This document shows positions 8,994-18,384 of a stretch of 64,000 nucleotides of DNA, piece by piece. This DNA is from Cesiribacter sp. SM1 (GTDB lineage: Bacteria > Bacteroidota > Bacteroidia > Cytophagales > Cyclobacteriaceae): positions 124,001-188,000 of the forward strand of contig NZ_JAHXBU010000045.1 in assembly GCF_020178975.1 (NCBI RefSeq), in the 5' to 3' direction. Below the pieces are notes generated by a model. The model was not told the origin of the DNA and searched no databases. It was given only the letters and a program-made list of their open reading frames with translations. Each line of letters starts with the position of its first letter. Position 1 is the stretch's first letter. Position numbers and translations under genes: made by a program.

Positions 8994-10649
8994 TTACTTC
9001 TGCATGCTTTGCATTACATCAAAATACTTTTGTGGGATGGGGAAGTATTCATGGGTGCCTTCCACAAAATTAGCATTGGTCAGGTGGGTTCTTCTTGTTT
9101 TCTCCACCGCCAGATAGCTGTTGATCGTCTCGGCTGCCACTCCCCAGCGAACCAGATCAAAAAAACGATGACCTTCCATGGCTAATTCCAGCCTGCGCTC
9201 TGTACGTACTGCCTCACGGGCAGCGGCCTGTTCGGTCCATGGGGTATTATATACCTCAATATTGTAGTTGCCAGCGGGTGCCGTGCCCTCCAGATTCATC
9301 ACATACTGGCTGTCACGGGCTCTTTCTCTTACCTGGTTTACAACAGCTCTGGCGCCTTCCAGATCACCCAGCTCTACCAGGGCTTCGGCTTTCCAGAGTA
9401 GCAGGTCGGCATAGCGGATAATGTAGTAGTTAAGGGCGCTGATGTAGGGCCAGGTGTCGATCTGGTAGGGAGAGTTTGCAGATACTATCCGCTTTTTGGG
9501 TGCAAAAGGACCATAGGTAGCCAGATCGCGTGCCCAGTTTGCCTCATATAAGATGCCCAGGTCCAGGTAAGGAATGCCCGGCCTGCCAACGGTATGGTCC
9601 AGCCGTGGATCTACAAAGTCTGTTTCGGCAAGATTAATATTGTCTAATACCGGTATACCATTTTGGTTGGTCTTGTAGGCGTTGATCAGGTTCTGGGAAG
9701 GACGGTGAAAACCGTACTGTGAATAAAAAGGACCACCCGGCGCAGACAAACGATCTCCTATGCTGCCATTATAGTTATCAGGAGCGCCATCCAGCACAGA
9801 GTGTTGTACGGCAAAGATAATTTCGGCGCTGTTATCATTTTCCGGCAGAAAAACATCTCTGAAATTCGGCAGCAGGCTATACCTGCCACTATTGATCACC
9901 TCATTAGCAGCATCCAGAGCATCCTGCCACTGCGCCTGAAAAATATAGGTTTTTGCCAGGTATGCCTGGGCCGTCATTTTAACGGGCCGGCCGGTCTCCT
10001 CCTGGTTGTCAGGCAGCCTTTCATAGGCATTTGCAAAGTCTTCTTCTATTTTATCCCACAGCTCCTCTGAGGTATACTGGGTATGCGATACCGCATAATC
10101 ATTTACGGTGGCAGCTGTTTCATCTATATAGGGAATCCTGTTATAGATCTTTTTCAGCTCAAAGTAGTAATGCCCTCTAAGGAAGTACAGCTCCCCCATC
10201 CTGACTTCTTTCAGTGCCGGATCGAAGGTTTCCGAACGTTGCAACAGCCGCATGGCTTCATTAGCCCTTTTTACCCCTTCGTAAAGCGCCACCCATTTTC
10301 GCTCAATATCTATAATGGTTGGGTTTGTACTGAATATTTCCATCAGGTGAATGTTATTCTGGTCGCCGGTGCCCCCTCCTCCTTTATAGGCATCATCAGA
10401 AACAACATCTCCAAAGCTCCAGTTTGAGGCTGGCGAGTTAAAGGCGCTGCTGGAGCCATCGTACTGGCCATTCAGAGAGCTGTAAACCGCAATGATGGCC
10501 TTTTCCACGTTTTCCGGGCTGGTCATTTCCGTAGGAGCAATTTCTCCGTAGGTCACTTCGTCCAGATAATCATCGGAGCAGGAAGAAAAGCATACCACAA
10601 GGGCTACAGCAATTGATTTTAAAGTATAGGTAGGTTTAAAAAGATTCAT
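8994..10649 (-). CDS. SusD/RagB family glycan-binding lipoprotein (module A)
   Basis: A SusD-like outer-membrane lipoprotein of 551 aa. Its signal peptide ends in VCFSSCSDDYLDE, with the lipid-anchored Cys at about 24. SusD hallmarks include ALKEVRMGELYFLRGHYYFELKK (tetratricopeptide-like helices), KMTAQAYLAKTYIFQ, the NYYIIRYADLLLWKAEAL motif and the C-terminal RRLELAMEGHRFFDLVRWG. It should form the lid of the SusC transporter encoded 12 bp upstream and bind glycan at the cell surface. SusC, SusD and the Gln-type GH92 are tightly spaced on one strand, so its ligand is probably a mannan oligosaccharide. Confidence 0.96.
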   Translation of the reverse strand: MNLFKPTYTLKSIAVALVVCFSSCSDDYLDEVTYGEIAPTEMTSPENVEKAIIAVYSSLNGQYDGSSSAFNSPASNWSFGDVVSDDAYKGGGGTGDQNNIHLMEIFSTNPTIIDIERKWVALYEGVKRANEAMRLLQRSETFDPALKEVRMGELYFLRGHYYFELKKIYNRIPYIDETAATVNDYAVSHTQYTSEELWDKIEEDFANAYERLPDNQEETGRPVKMTAQAYLAKTYIFQAQWQDALDAANEVINSGRYSLLPNFRDVFLPENDNSAEIIFAVQHSVLDGAPDNYNGSIGDRLSAPGGPFYSQYGFHRPSQNLINAYKTNQNGIPVLDNINLAETDFVDPRLDHTVGRPGIPYLDLGILYEANWARDLATYGPFAPKKRIVSANSPYQIDTWPYISALNYYIIRYADLLLWKAEALVELGDLEGARAVVNQVRERARDSQYVMNLEGTAPAGNYNIEVYNTPWTEQAAAREAVRTERRLELAMEGHRFFDLVRWGVAAETINSYLAVEKTRRTHLTNANFVEGTHEYFPIPQKYFDVMQSMQK

Positions 10650-10661
10650 CTTCAGGATTGA

Positions 10662-13600
10662 TTAAAGTTTGACATTAGCACCCAGTACAAAGGTTCTGGC
10701 GGGAGGATAGATCCCGCGGTCCACACCTATATCTAAATTCCGGTTGCTCGAAGAGTAATTTTGCAGGCCAATTTCAGGGGTCATGCCACTGTAGTTGGTA
10801 ATGGTAAACAGGTTGGAAGCCTGCAGGTACACTCTAATATTCATGCCTCCAATACTGCCTTCAGGGATATTGTAGCCCAGCTGCATGTTATTCAGCTTAA
10901 AATAGGAGCCATCTTCCAGGTAGTAAGACGACGGTCTGATGTTGTTATTGGGATCATCCAGGGTTACGCGGGGAATGGTGGCATCTGGGTTTTCTGGAGT
11001 CCAGGCACCCAGCACCGCAGCGCTTTTATTGTAGGAGGCCTGGTTAAAGAATTCAGTTTTATACTTTGTCAGGTTATAAATGTCGTTCCCTAAACTTCCA
11101 TTAAAGAACATGCTCAGGTCGAAGCCTTTATAGTGGAGGTCAACATTTAAGCCCATTGTAAGGTCAGGGTGAGGAGAACCGATAAAGGTACGGTCGTCAC
11201 CGTTCAGCACACCATCGCCATTTACATCCCGGAACTTCAGGTCACCAGGCTGGGCATTAGGCTGCATGCCATAAGCTGCCACTTCTTCTGCATTCTTAAA
11301 GATGCCATCGGCCTGGTAGCCAAAAAAGGATCCGATTGGCTGATCTACGGTACTTCTGGTAATTTCCTGCCCAAAGTTTACGCTATGCAGCGAAGAGGTA
11401 GGAATGCCTAAATAAGAAATACCATTTAATTCCGTAAGCCTGTTCCGATAGGTTGCCGCATTCAGACCTAAGGTATAATCAAGTTCTCCTGCTTTGCCAA
11501 TGTAGTTCAGGGCTACTTCCAGGCCGGTATTTTTCATCTGGCCACCATTGATCCAGGTACCATCGTTTGTACCGCCGTAGGTTGGTGGTATGGGAGAATA
11601 CACCAGCACATCATCAGTTACCTTATGATAAAAGTCTGCTGTGAAAGCGAGCATATGGTCAAACAGGCCCAGGTCTATTCCTACATTAGATTGTTGTGTA
11701 ACTTCCCAGGCCAGGTCTGTATTAGGAACCCTGGTCTGGATTAAACCCTGCGATACTGAGCCCTGGCCGCCGCCGATGGCGTAATCTGAATACCTGGCGT
11801 TGTTATAGTAACTATCAACAGTAGAATAAGAAGGCACCTGCTGGTTACCTGTTTGCCCCCAGCTGGCACGCAGCATTAAGGAGCTCAGAAAAGAACCTGT
11901 GTTAAAGAAGGCTTCATCGCTGATGCGCCATCCGGCAGATACTGCCGGAAAGGTGCCCCATTTATTCTCGCTTAGGCGGGAGGTACCATCCCTTCTCAGC
12001 GTAAGGCCCAGCAGGTATTTCTGGTCAAAATTGTAATTGATCCTACCAAAATAAGAAAGCAAAGACCACTGGCTTGCGCTTCCTGTATTCAGCTGGTTAT
12101 CTGCGCCATAGGTAAGATAACGGAAGTTCAGGTCTTCATACAAGAAGTTTTGGCGGGAGGCAGAAAAGCCCTCGTAATAATACTGAATAGCCTCCTGGCC
12201 TAATAAGGCATCCAGGTTGTGCCTGCCAAATTTCCGCTGATAGTTAAGGGTGTTTGACCAGGTAAGCTGATAGTTAAAGCTGTTGTTGGTACTTAAAGAA
12301 TTTACATTATTCTGGGAAAGGATCTCATCGTACACCGGTGAAAAGCCCCTGTAACTATAGTTCTGGTAATCAAGGCCCAGGTTAGTTTTGAATTCAAGAT
12401 CTCCCAGCTCCACACCTGCATATATATTTCCCAGGGCAGAAAGCCTTTTCTTAACATTGTCTTTTGCACGGTCAAGTGTGCCCAGCGGGTTAGCTATGTC
12501 GTTAAGGGGGTTGCCTGCATAATTGCCGTTTATATCTCTTACCGGAACAATAGAAGGAAACTGGAACGCATTGTACACGATACTTCCCAGAGAGCTGTTG
12601 GTACCTACGTCAACCGTGCGTGTTAAAGAAGCGGTAAAGTTTTCACCAACGGTTATAATATCTCTTATTTTATAACTGGAGTTAAATCGGGCAGAGAATC
12701 TTTCAAAGCCGGTGTATTTAATAGTACCTTCCTCATTGAAATAACCGAGCGAAAGTGCATGACTAGCTTTCTCATCTCCCTTTGATATTGCTATATCATA
12801 AGACTGCACAGCCGCGGGCCTGAATATTTCCTTCACCCAGTCTACATCTGATCCAGGTATCGTCTGTTCATCATTCAACCAGGCAGGGATTACTGCACCG
12901 GCAGGATCTGTTCCATAAATGTCGTTTCCGGGTATGCCTCCGTCGTTTCTGGCTGCCTGCCAAAGCATATCGCCATATTGCTGTGCATTTAGCATACGGG
13001 GCAGATTAAATGCCTGCTGAACCCCTGCATAAGCATTTACATTGAAAACAGTACGATCGGAATTTCCCTTCTTCGTGGTAATAACCACCACGCCATTTGC
13101 TGCTCTGGACCCATAAATAGAAGCTGAAGCAGCATCCTTTAGTACCTGCAAAGTTTCTATGTCTGCCGGATTGATGACATTCAAGCCACTGGTAACAGGC
13201 ACACCATCAATTACATAGAGCGGGTCGTTGTTGTTGATGGTGCCAAAGCCACGAACGCGAAGGGTAACACCACCACCAGGACTGTTATCGCTTAATACCT
13301 GCACCCCGGGCACTCTGCCATCCAGCATCTTCTCAACACTGGCGGTGGGCAAAGAGCTTATCTCGCCAGGATTAACCGAAGAAACAGCCCCTGTAATTTC
13401 TTTTCTGCTTTGCGCACCATAGCCCACCACCACCAGCTCATCAAGCTGTTCTAAATCCGGGCTAAGTGAAATGTTAAGGTTTGTCTGGTTTTCAATGTTA
13501 ACCTCCACCTTCTGGTATCCAATAAAGGAAACACTAAGCGAGGTAGATCCATCTGGCACCGAAAGCATAAATTCTCCATTTGCGTCCGATACCGTACCAA

Positions 13601-13808
13601 CAGAAGTACCCACTACAACAACAGTAGCTCCTGGCAGGGGCACGCCTTTTTCGTCAGTAATCACACCTCTGATTACCTGAGCCTGCTGCGCTACTTCCTT
13701 TTTTATTGTGCCCGGAATTGCTTCCGCAACGACTGGCATAGTACCCAGTACAGTTACAACACAGATACCATGAAGGACAGGTCGTAAAAAATCAAGCTTA
13801 ATACACAT
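10662..13808 (-). CDS. SusC/RagA family TonB-dependent transporter (module A)
   Basis: A SusC-like outer-membrane transporter, about 1048 aa from the Met codon ending at 13808 (MCIKLDFLRPV..., a signal peptide cleaved near VAEAIPG). An upstream Met (13856) is less likely. After the signal comes a CarboxypepD_reg-like domain (VIRGVITDEKG...SFIGYQKV), a TonB box (LDELVVVGYG), the plug (LRVRGFGTINNNDPLYVIDG; KDAASASIYGSRAANGVV) and a beta-barrel ending in ANVKL. It lacks the STN signalling domain found in the module B SusC, so it is not expected to talk to an anti-sigma factor. It heads the SusC-SusD-GH92 operon. Confidence 0.95.
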   Translation of the reverse strand: MCIKLDFLRPVLHGICVVTVLGTMPVVAEAIPGTIKKEVAQQAQVIRGVITDEKGVPLPGATVVVVGTSVGTVSDANGEFMLSVPDGSTSLSVSFIGYQKVEVNIENQTNLNISLSPDLEQLDELVVVGYGAQSRKEITGAVSSVNPGEISSLPTASVEKMLDGRVPGVQVLSDNSPGGGVTLRVRGFGTINNNDPLYVIDGVPVTSGLNVINPADIETLQVLKDAASASIYGSRAANGVVVITTKKGNSDRTVFNVNAYAGVQQAFNLPRMLNAQQYGDMLWQAARNDGGIPGNDIYGTDPAGAVIPAWLNDEQTIPGSDVDWVKEIFRPAAVQSYDIAISKGDEKASHALSLGYFNEEGTIKYTGFERFSARFNSSYKIRDIITVGENFTASLTRTVDVGTNSSLGSIVYNAFQFPSIVPVRDINGNYAGNPLNDIANPLGTLDRAKDNVKKRLSALGNIYAGVELGDLEFKTNLGLDYQNYSYRGFSPVYDEILSQNNVNSLSTNNSFNYQLTWSNTLNYQRKFGRHNLDALLGQEAIQYYYEGFSASRQNFLYEDLNFRYLTYGADNQLNTGSASQWSLLSYFGRINYNFDQKYLLGLTLRRDGTSRLSENKWGTFPAVSAGWRISDEAFFNTGSFLSSLMLRASWGQTGNQQVPSYSTVDSYYNNARYSDYAIGGGQGSVSQGLIQTRVPNTDLAWEVTQQSNVGIDLGLFDHMLAFTADFYHKVTDDVLVYSPIPPTYGGTNDGTWINGGQMKNTGLEVALNYIGKAGELDYTLGLNAATYRNRLTELNGISYLGIPTSSLHSVNFGQEITRSTVDQPIGSFFGYQADGIFKNAEEVAAYGMQPNAQPGDLKFRDVNGDGVLNGDDRTFIGSPHPDLTMGLNVDLHYKGFDLSMFFNGSLGNDIYNLTKYKTEFFNQASYNKSAAVLGAWTPENPDATIPRVTLDDPNNNIRPSSYYLEDGSYFKLNNMQLGYNIPEGSIGGMNIRVYLQASNLFTITNYSGMTPEIGLQNYSSSNRNLDIGVDRGIYPPARTFVLGANVKL

Positions 13809-14073
13809 AATGATATTTATGGAAGTTACTTTGAAAGATTGTTTGATTGAGCACATACCTCCGCTGCTTGCTCTTTAGCACTGGCAGATCAGAAAGCAGC
13901 TTTATTTTCACCGGCTGTGAACGTGACTGTTTGAAAGCGTCTATCGCTTCATCTTTTACAGAAAGGTTAAAGCCTAAGGCTGTTATCTCATCGTTATTCA
14001 AATGCTGAATCGTGTGGAAAAATGATCGTCAGAGAAAAAGTTTATGATGCTTCTACCGTTATTCAACCTGGGG

Positions 14074-14102
14074 CAAAGGTATTTTAATGGTATTAAGTGA
14101 AA
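14074..14102 (-). promoter_or_regulatory. Possible Bacteroidota-type promoter for the module A SusC operon
   Basis: On the minus strand TACCTTTG (14074-14081) matches the Bacteroidota -7 consensus TAnnTTTG, with TTTC (14099-14102) 17 bases upstream resembling the -33 TTTG element. It lies about 265 bp before the SusC start codon. The match is short and could occur by chance. Confidence 0.25.
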
Positions 14103-14202
14103 GAGACGATGATGTTAAATGAAAGTAACCAAAGTGGAAGCACCATGAAGAAATGGTTACTGACATTATGCTGTTCAATTAGAATGTTTTGACTTACAGC
14201 AT

Positions 14203-14322
14203 TAAAAAAAAGTAACTGCCCATGACAGAACTGGCCGGAAAACCGGCATGCGCTGCACTTTCTGTTTCATACCAGTCTGATGTGGGTACTCTGGCCGGGG
14301 TGTCGATAACGTAGCTGTACAG
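14203..14322 (-). pseudogene. Relic of the 3' end of a DUF4965/glutaminase-like gene
   Basis: Read on the minus strand from 14322, about 38 codons match the C-terminus of the DUF4965-family gene: the core TSDWYETESAAHAGF aligns with MSDWYETESAEQAGF in the decayed copy at 17541-18384 and with MSDWYETPGATQVGF in the intact gene at 39619-42126. About 27 of 38 residues agree with the decayed copy. Nothing of the rest of the gene remains, and the fragment runs into a poly-A/T tract at 14201-14211. It is a small remnant, closer to the decayed copy than to the intact gene, pointing to a duplication followed by loss. Confidence 0.8.
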
Positions 14323-14351
14323 CGATCCCCTCTTGCTGATCGTGATGTAGA

Positions 14352-14480
14352 TTGTAGGGAGTGGCTATATCTGGCAAAAATTGATGAATATAGTTTGGGT
14401 GCCTGCAGCCCTCCTATCCTCTGCCAGCTATCTGTTCGAGCACTAGCTGCATGTAGCTTACCTGCCTTTTGAAGTTAAAG
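14352..14480. repeat. Degenerate repeat, copy 1
   Basis: This stretch matches 36368-36510 in the same orientation. The block GGAGTGGCTATAtCTGGCAAA at the left and GCCCTCCTATCCtCTGC in the middle are almost identical in the two copies, followed by a shared TTTTGAAG near the right end; between these blocks spacing differs by a few bases. No reading frame is conserved, so it is likely a decayed mobile-element end or another non-coding repeat. Confidence 0.65.
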
Positions 14481-14500
14481 GGCCAGCTCTCCATTTAATA

Positions 14501-14708
14501 TAACGTGAGTTAAGGATGATCATCAGCGTCAGTTGCTCCTTAATCGTCATTCCCACGTAGGCTGGTATCTGTCAGCTAAAAACAGGAATGGTGATTCTAC
14601 CTGTAAAAGCAAACAGATCTCCCTCTTCAGGGGAATGACGGCTTGTTTTTGACTGTAGAAGATGATAATAGGCAGATTATCAGTAGCTGCAATCCTTAAC
14701 TCACGTTA
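14501..14708. mobile_element. MITE-like element with 17-bp perfect terminal inverted repeats
   Basis: A 208-bp stretch bounded by TAACGTGAGTTAAGGAT (14501-14517) and its exact reverse complement (14692-14708). An internal inverted pair also occurs (GTCATTCCC near 14547 and GGGAATGAC near 14631). Short TATA-containing sequence flanks both ends, which might be a target duplication. There is no transposase frame inside, so it looks like a non-autonomous element moved by a transposase encoded elsewhere. The inverted repeats are seen directly; the mobile nature is inferred. Confidence 0.7.
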
Positions 14709-14882
14709 CTATATCTAAATTCCTCTCGATGCTCCATCTGGTGAAGCATTGTCTTTTGTCGCAAATTTTATTGCTCAGGCGCTTAAGGTGTTACTTTTCG
14801 TCTTTAACAGTTTATTAAACTAGTCGTCTTCTAATTTATCTGTTTCAGAGAAGCTGATATTCTTTAGCATCACCACTTATAG

Positions 14883-17237
14883 CTATAGTTCCTTAAATAG
14901 ATTTTTATTGGGTTCCTTCCCCATTTCTATTTCCAGTTCGGCTCCATTTCTTAATATATCCAGATCAACCTGCCGATTTCTGTAGTCCTGACCATTTAAC
15001 TTTATTGATTGTATATAATAATTGCCAGGTGCATTGTTGGTTGTATTCACTATAAGCGATTTCCCATTGTCCACTGCAATTTCAACTTTATCAAATAAAG
15101 GGCTGCCAAATTGAAAGGAAGGATCTATTTCAACCAATCCCTTCACATCAAATAAACCTATAGAAGACATAACATACCAGGCGCCGAGCTGCCCCTGATC
15201 TTCATCCTGGCCATAGCCATACCCGTGCACCTCATCAATCCCGTAGAATTCATTACATATTTCTCTAACCCATTTCTGGGTTAACCAAGGATGATCGGTA
15301 AAATTGAACAGCCAGGCAATGTGTAAATTGGGTTGATTTCCCTGGTTATATAAATAGGTTAATCCAGCAAAGGCATCTATGTCTTCTCCACCAAATTTAG
15401 TTTTTTCAGATACAGTAAAAATAGAATCCAACCTATGCACAAACTTATCTTCTCCCATTTTTGCTATAAGCTCAGTAGGCGTATGGGGTACATAAAAGGT
15501 ATATTGCCATGCATTTCCTTCCTGAAAACCTACCCAGGGAGCAAAAGGGTCAAAATCTTCCAAAAACTCCCCAGACACCATTTTCGGTCTTACAAAATCG
15601 GTTTGTTCGTCATATAGATTTTTCCAGTTTTCAGAAAGCGCCATCAATTGTTCATACTCCCTTTGCTTGCCTATTGCTTTCGCAAACTGTGCTACAGCAT
15701 AGCTGCTGTAGCTATACTCCAAGGTATGTGAAACCGAGAATCCTGAACCTTCAGGGGTGGTGTTCCAGCCCGGCACATACGCAACGTAGCCTTTTTCAAC
15801 AAAGCCTTCAAGATCCATTTTTCCAGCTCCTTCAATCCTGTCCTTGTACCTCATCTCATTTTCATACGCAGCTTTGAAAGCAAGTTCAACATCATAATCC
15901 CTGATGCCGGCTTGGTATGCCGATGCTATGATCAAGCCTACAAAGTTTGTTCCCACACCCGATACAAACTTCGAATTTGCCAGACCATCACCGAGCCAGC
16001 CTGAGTTCCTGTAAACAGCCAGATGACTTTGTACAAAATCGTTATAATATTCAGGCCAGGCCAGGCTCCACAGCTGGGTTAGGTTCCAGAATGCACCCCA
16101 TACAGAATCAGTGTTATAAAAATCATACACTGGCTTGCCCTCATTATTAAGGGGAATTTGTCCGGTGGTGCCATCATTCTCAGGAAACTGGCCATTTACA
16201 TCACTAGCCAGGCCTCTTCCTAAAAGTGCATGATACAAAGAAGTATAAAATTTTATCTTGTTGTGGCTGGAAGTATCTGTAACCTTTATCTTGTTTAGTT
16301 CGGCCACCCACACCTTTTGCGCATTTACTTTTGCCTGATCAAAATCTAAATCTTTCGCTTCCTCTATCAGATTGTTTCTAGCATTTTCTACAGAGGTGTA
16401 GGAGAAACCGGCTTTAATCTCAATGGACTCACCCGGATTTGTTTTGAATTTCATGTAAAGTCCGGAGCCAGTGCCAGTTATGCGCGTATGGCCTTCGTGC
16501 TTTTCCTTACCTTTGAAGGTGCCTACTGCAACTGGCTTTTTGTTCACGACACCGGCAAAATACATGCGAACTTCTCCTCCAGGCTGATACTTTTTCACAT
16601 ATTCCGGATAAGTAATAACCCATCCTTCTATGGTATTATCTTCATGAAACGTAACTGAGGCATCTTTTACCTTTCCACTTTCCCCCAACTGATTTCCAAT
16701 ATCGAGCAGAATATAACCATTATCGGTCTCAGGAAATGTATATCTCTGAAATCCTACTCTTTTAGTAGCTGTTAGTTCAGCAGTCACATCATAATCCTTG
16801 AGTTTAACTTTGTAATAACCGGGGGAAGCATATTCGTCTTCTTTATCGAATCTGGAGCGGTATCCATCATCCGGATTTTCCAAAGTGCCCGGAACAGTTT
16901 TCAAATCACCAGTCATGGCAGCAAACAAAAACCCTCCTATCTGAAACTCATGCAGGTTGGCGAATCCTTCAATACTGGTATGCCTGGAATCGTACCCTAC
17001 TGCTTCCCATCCCTGCTCATTACCATAACTTCCATTGGTAGATGGTCCTAGTTTAGCCATGCCGAACGGAACAGCGGCAGGTGTATAAAAGAACCAGCGA
17101 CTATGGGCAGTTCCGATATTCGGATCAACATATTCAAGCACAGATGCAGATGCATCTTCGCTTCCATCAATCTGTGTTGTACTACAGGAACTAACCAACA
17201 TTATAACAAGCCCTAAAATACTCGCAACTTTACGCAT
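14883..17237 (-). CDS. GH92 alpha-mannosidase, lipoprotein (end of module B)
   Basis: A GH92 exo-alpha-mannosidase of 784 aa from the Met codon ending at 17237, which starts a lipoprotein signal (MRKVASILGLVIMLVSSCST). A start at 17264 preceded by a purine-rich AGGGGG is the alternative. GH92 features: YVDPNIGTAHSRW at the mature N-terminus, the acid motif QEGNAWQYTF with Glu573 (codon 15519-15521), GNQPNLHIAWLFN, and the base region GYGQDEDQGQLGAWYV. With Glu in place it should hydrolyse alpha-mannosidic bonds by inversion with Ca2+. The slightly divergent NLHEFQIGGF and IDAFAG segments suggest a different linkage preference from the other GH92s here. It lies downstream of the decayed DUF4965-family gene. 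Confidence 0.93.
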   Translation of the reverse strand: MRKVASILGLVIMLVSSCSTTQIDGSEDASASVLEYVDPNIGTAHSRWFFYTPAAVPFGMAKLGPSTNGSYGNEQGWEAVGYDSRHTSIEGFANLHEFQIGGFLFAAMTGDLKTVPGTLENPDDGYRSRFDKEDEYASPGYYKVKLKDYDVTAELTATKRVGFQRYTFPETDNGYILLDIGNQLGESGKVKDASVTFHEDNTIEGWVITYPEYVKKYQPGGEVRMYFAGVVNKKPVAVGTFKGKEKHEGHTRITGTGSGLYMKFKTNPGESIEIKAGFSYTSVENARNNLIEEAKDLDFDQAKVNAQKVWVAELNKIKVTDTSSHNKIKFYTSLYHALLGRGLASDVNGQFPENDGTTGQIPLNNEGKPVYDFYNTDSVWGAFWNLTQLWSLAWPEYYNDFVQSHLAVYRNSGWLGDGLANSKFVSGVGTNFVGLIIASAYQAGIRDYDVELAFKAAYENEMRYKDRIEGAGKMDLEGFVEKGYVAYVPGWNTTPEGSGFSVSHTLEYSYSSYAVAQFAKAIGKQREYEQLMALSENWKNLYDEQTDFVRPKMVSGEFLEDFDPFAPWVGFQEGNAWQYTFYVPHTPTELIAKMGEDKFVHRLDSIFTVSEKTKFGGEDIDAFAGLTYLYNQGNQPNLHIAWLFNFTDHPWLTQKWVREICNEFYGIDEVHGYGYGQDEDQGQLGAWYVMSSIGLFDVKGLVEIDPSFQFGSPLFDKVEIAVDNGKSLIVNTTNNAPGNYYIQSIKLNGQDYRNRQVDLDILRNGAELEIEMGKEPNKNLFKEL

Positions 17238-17540
17238 AACTTTAATTTGATTTCTTTTAAACATTTTCCCCCTGTATACCCTATTGGTGTAAAGGATGAG
17301 TTTGGCCGAATGGCAGCTTGTACACTTGCAACAGACCAGGAGATTGATCACCACCTCACGGAATTATTTAGTGCGAACGATGATGAGAATGACCTCTTCC
17401 ACGCAATTCGTATTGGTCATATTTAGCGATAAGTCCCCTTGGCTGTCAGTAAGCATCCTTCAAATAGATCAATGCCTGTCATTGTCATAAAGAAAAGCAC
17501 TGAAAGCACAACAGGCCCCAAAGTAGAACCAGCTTGCGAC
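17238..17540. other. Gene-free gap with a possible plus-strand coding relic
   Basis: About 300 bp between a GH92 start and the decayed DUF4965-family gene. On the plus strand, 17267-17426 reads without stops as a protein-like tail including GVKDEFGRMAACTLATDQE and ENDLFHAIRIGHI, ending in TAG. It has no start region and no recognised family. It could be the tail of a lost gene, or chance. Confidence 0.35.
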
Positions 17541-18384
17541 TTACTGCTTTTTAGCCTCCAGCATTTTGGTAAAGTATCCGCCCACCACAGACCTGGCCTG
17601 AAATCCTGCCTGCTCTGCACTTTCTGTCTCATACCAGTCCGACATGGGCACTCTGTCAGGGGTGTTGATGTCGTAGCTGTGCAGCGGGTCGATAAACTTT
17701 TGAAAAGTATTCTGATCATCTGCCAGAGTTGTCGTCCATACAATCCATTCTGACTTAGTATAGGTGCGGCGGTTATCTTAAGGCAAACCGTACTCATTCT
17801 GCTGAGTCAGATAAAACGCAATCTCCTTCTGCTCCAGGGCATCGGGAAAAAACAAGGATTCCTCCGGAGTTCCAGCTGATAGTGTAAACTCTCTTCGTAC
17901 CCAAATCTCATCGGTATCCTCCTCCCAAACAGTGCCCACGGCAGTCATCCCCGGTGAACCAAAAGCCGATTTGCCAGACCGAAAGGACTTTGGATCAAAA
18001 TCTGGCTGCTCCCAACACTTAGCAGGCGCTTCTGTTGTGTAAAGCCCTCCCACAGCTCATCTTTTGCAGTGGTAGCACCATTTCCATCGGAATTTCCTCT
18101 TTGCCCATGAAACGATATACCTTACCATCTACCCTAACTGCACCGATGAGAGAATGTACCCGGCCCGTCCAGTGCCTGACGGGATCATCGTACAGTTTAT
18201 CTGCCATTGACCAGGCACTTGTATACGGATCGATCGTTACCAGCGGATAGGCAGGTGCTCTGAAAGTGGTGGTATAATCCTGCTCAACCACATTTTGCTG
18301 ATACTCTTCATTTGCAGTTCTGCAGGATGCAAAGGGCTGTACCAACAACAAAATCAAAAGAAGTCTACTGTATACCTGTTTCAT
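17541..18384 (-). pseudogene. Decayed DUF4965/glutaminase-like lipoprotein gene with large internal deletion
   Basis: Starts at 18384 with a good lipoprotein signal (MKQVYSRLLLILLLVQPFASC) and matches the intact paralogue at 39619-42126: FRAPAYPLVTIDPYTSAWS, HSLIGAVRVDGKVYRF. Near 18030-18075 two small frameshifts break the frame. After EIWVRREFTLSAG (about residue 170 of the intact copy) the sequence jumps directly to LFFPDALEQKEIAFYL (about residue 741), so roughly 565 codons are missing. At about 17776-17778 an in-frame TAA replaces the Leu codon after NEYGLP, and the rest reads in frame to the natural stop (SDWYETESAEQAGF, ARSVVGGYFTKMLEAKKQ). It is therefore non-functional, though its signal peptide and start are intact. 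It sits inside module B between a GH92 and a GH76 gene. Confidence 0.9.

Larger units (their letters stand above)
13809..14882. other. Long gene-free stretch containing a gene relic, a degenerate repeat and a MITE-like element
   Basis: About 1.07 kb between module A SusC and the terminal GH92 of module B. From left to right it holds the SusC leader with a possible promoter (about 14074-14102), a decayed fragment of a DUF4965-family gene (14203-14322), one copy of a degenerate repeat (14352-14480) and a 208-bp element with perfect terminal inverted repeats (14501-14708). A 67-aa minus-strand frame at 13798-14001 overlapping the SusC start has no recognisable features and was not accepted. The rest shows nothing I recognise. 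Confidence 0.7.

Noticed and set aside
13798-14001. 67-aa minus-strand frame overlapping the module A SusC start
   Set aside because: Could be a leader peptide but shows no signal, domain or ribosome-binding site; the overlap is explained by the SusC leader.
17423-17797. 124-aa frame inside the decayed DUF4965-family gene
   Set aside because: It is a wrong-frame reading; the true frame aligns with the C-terminus of the intact paralogue after one nonsense codon.
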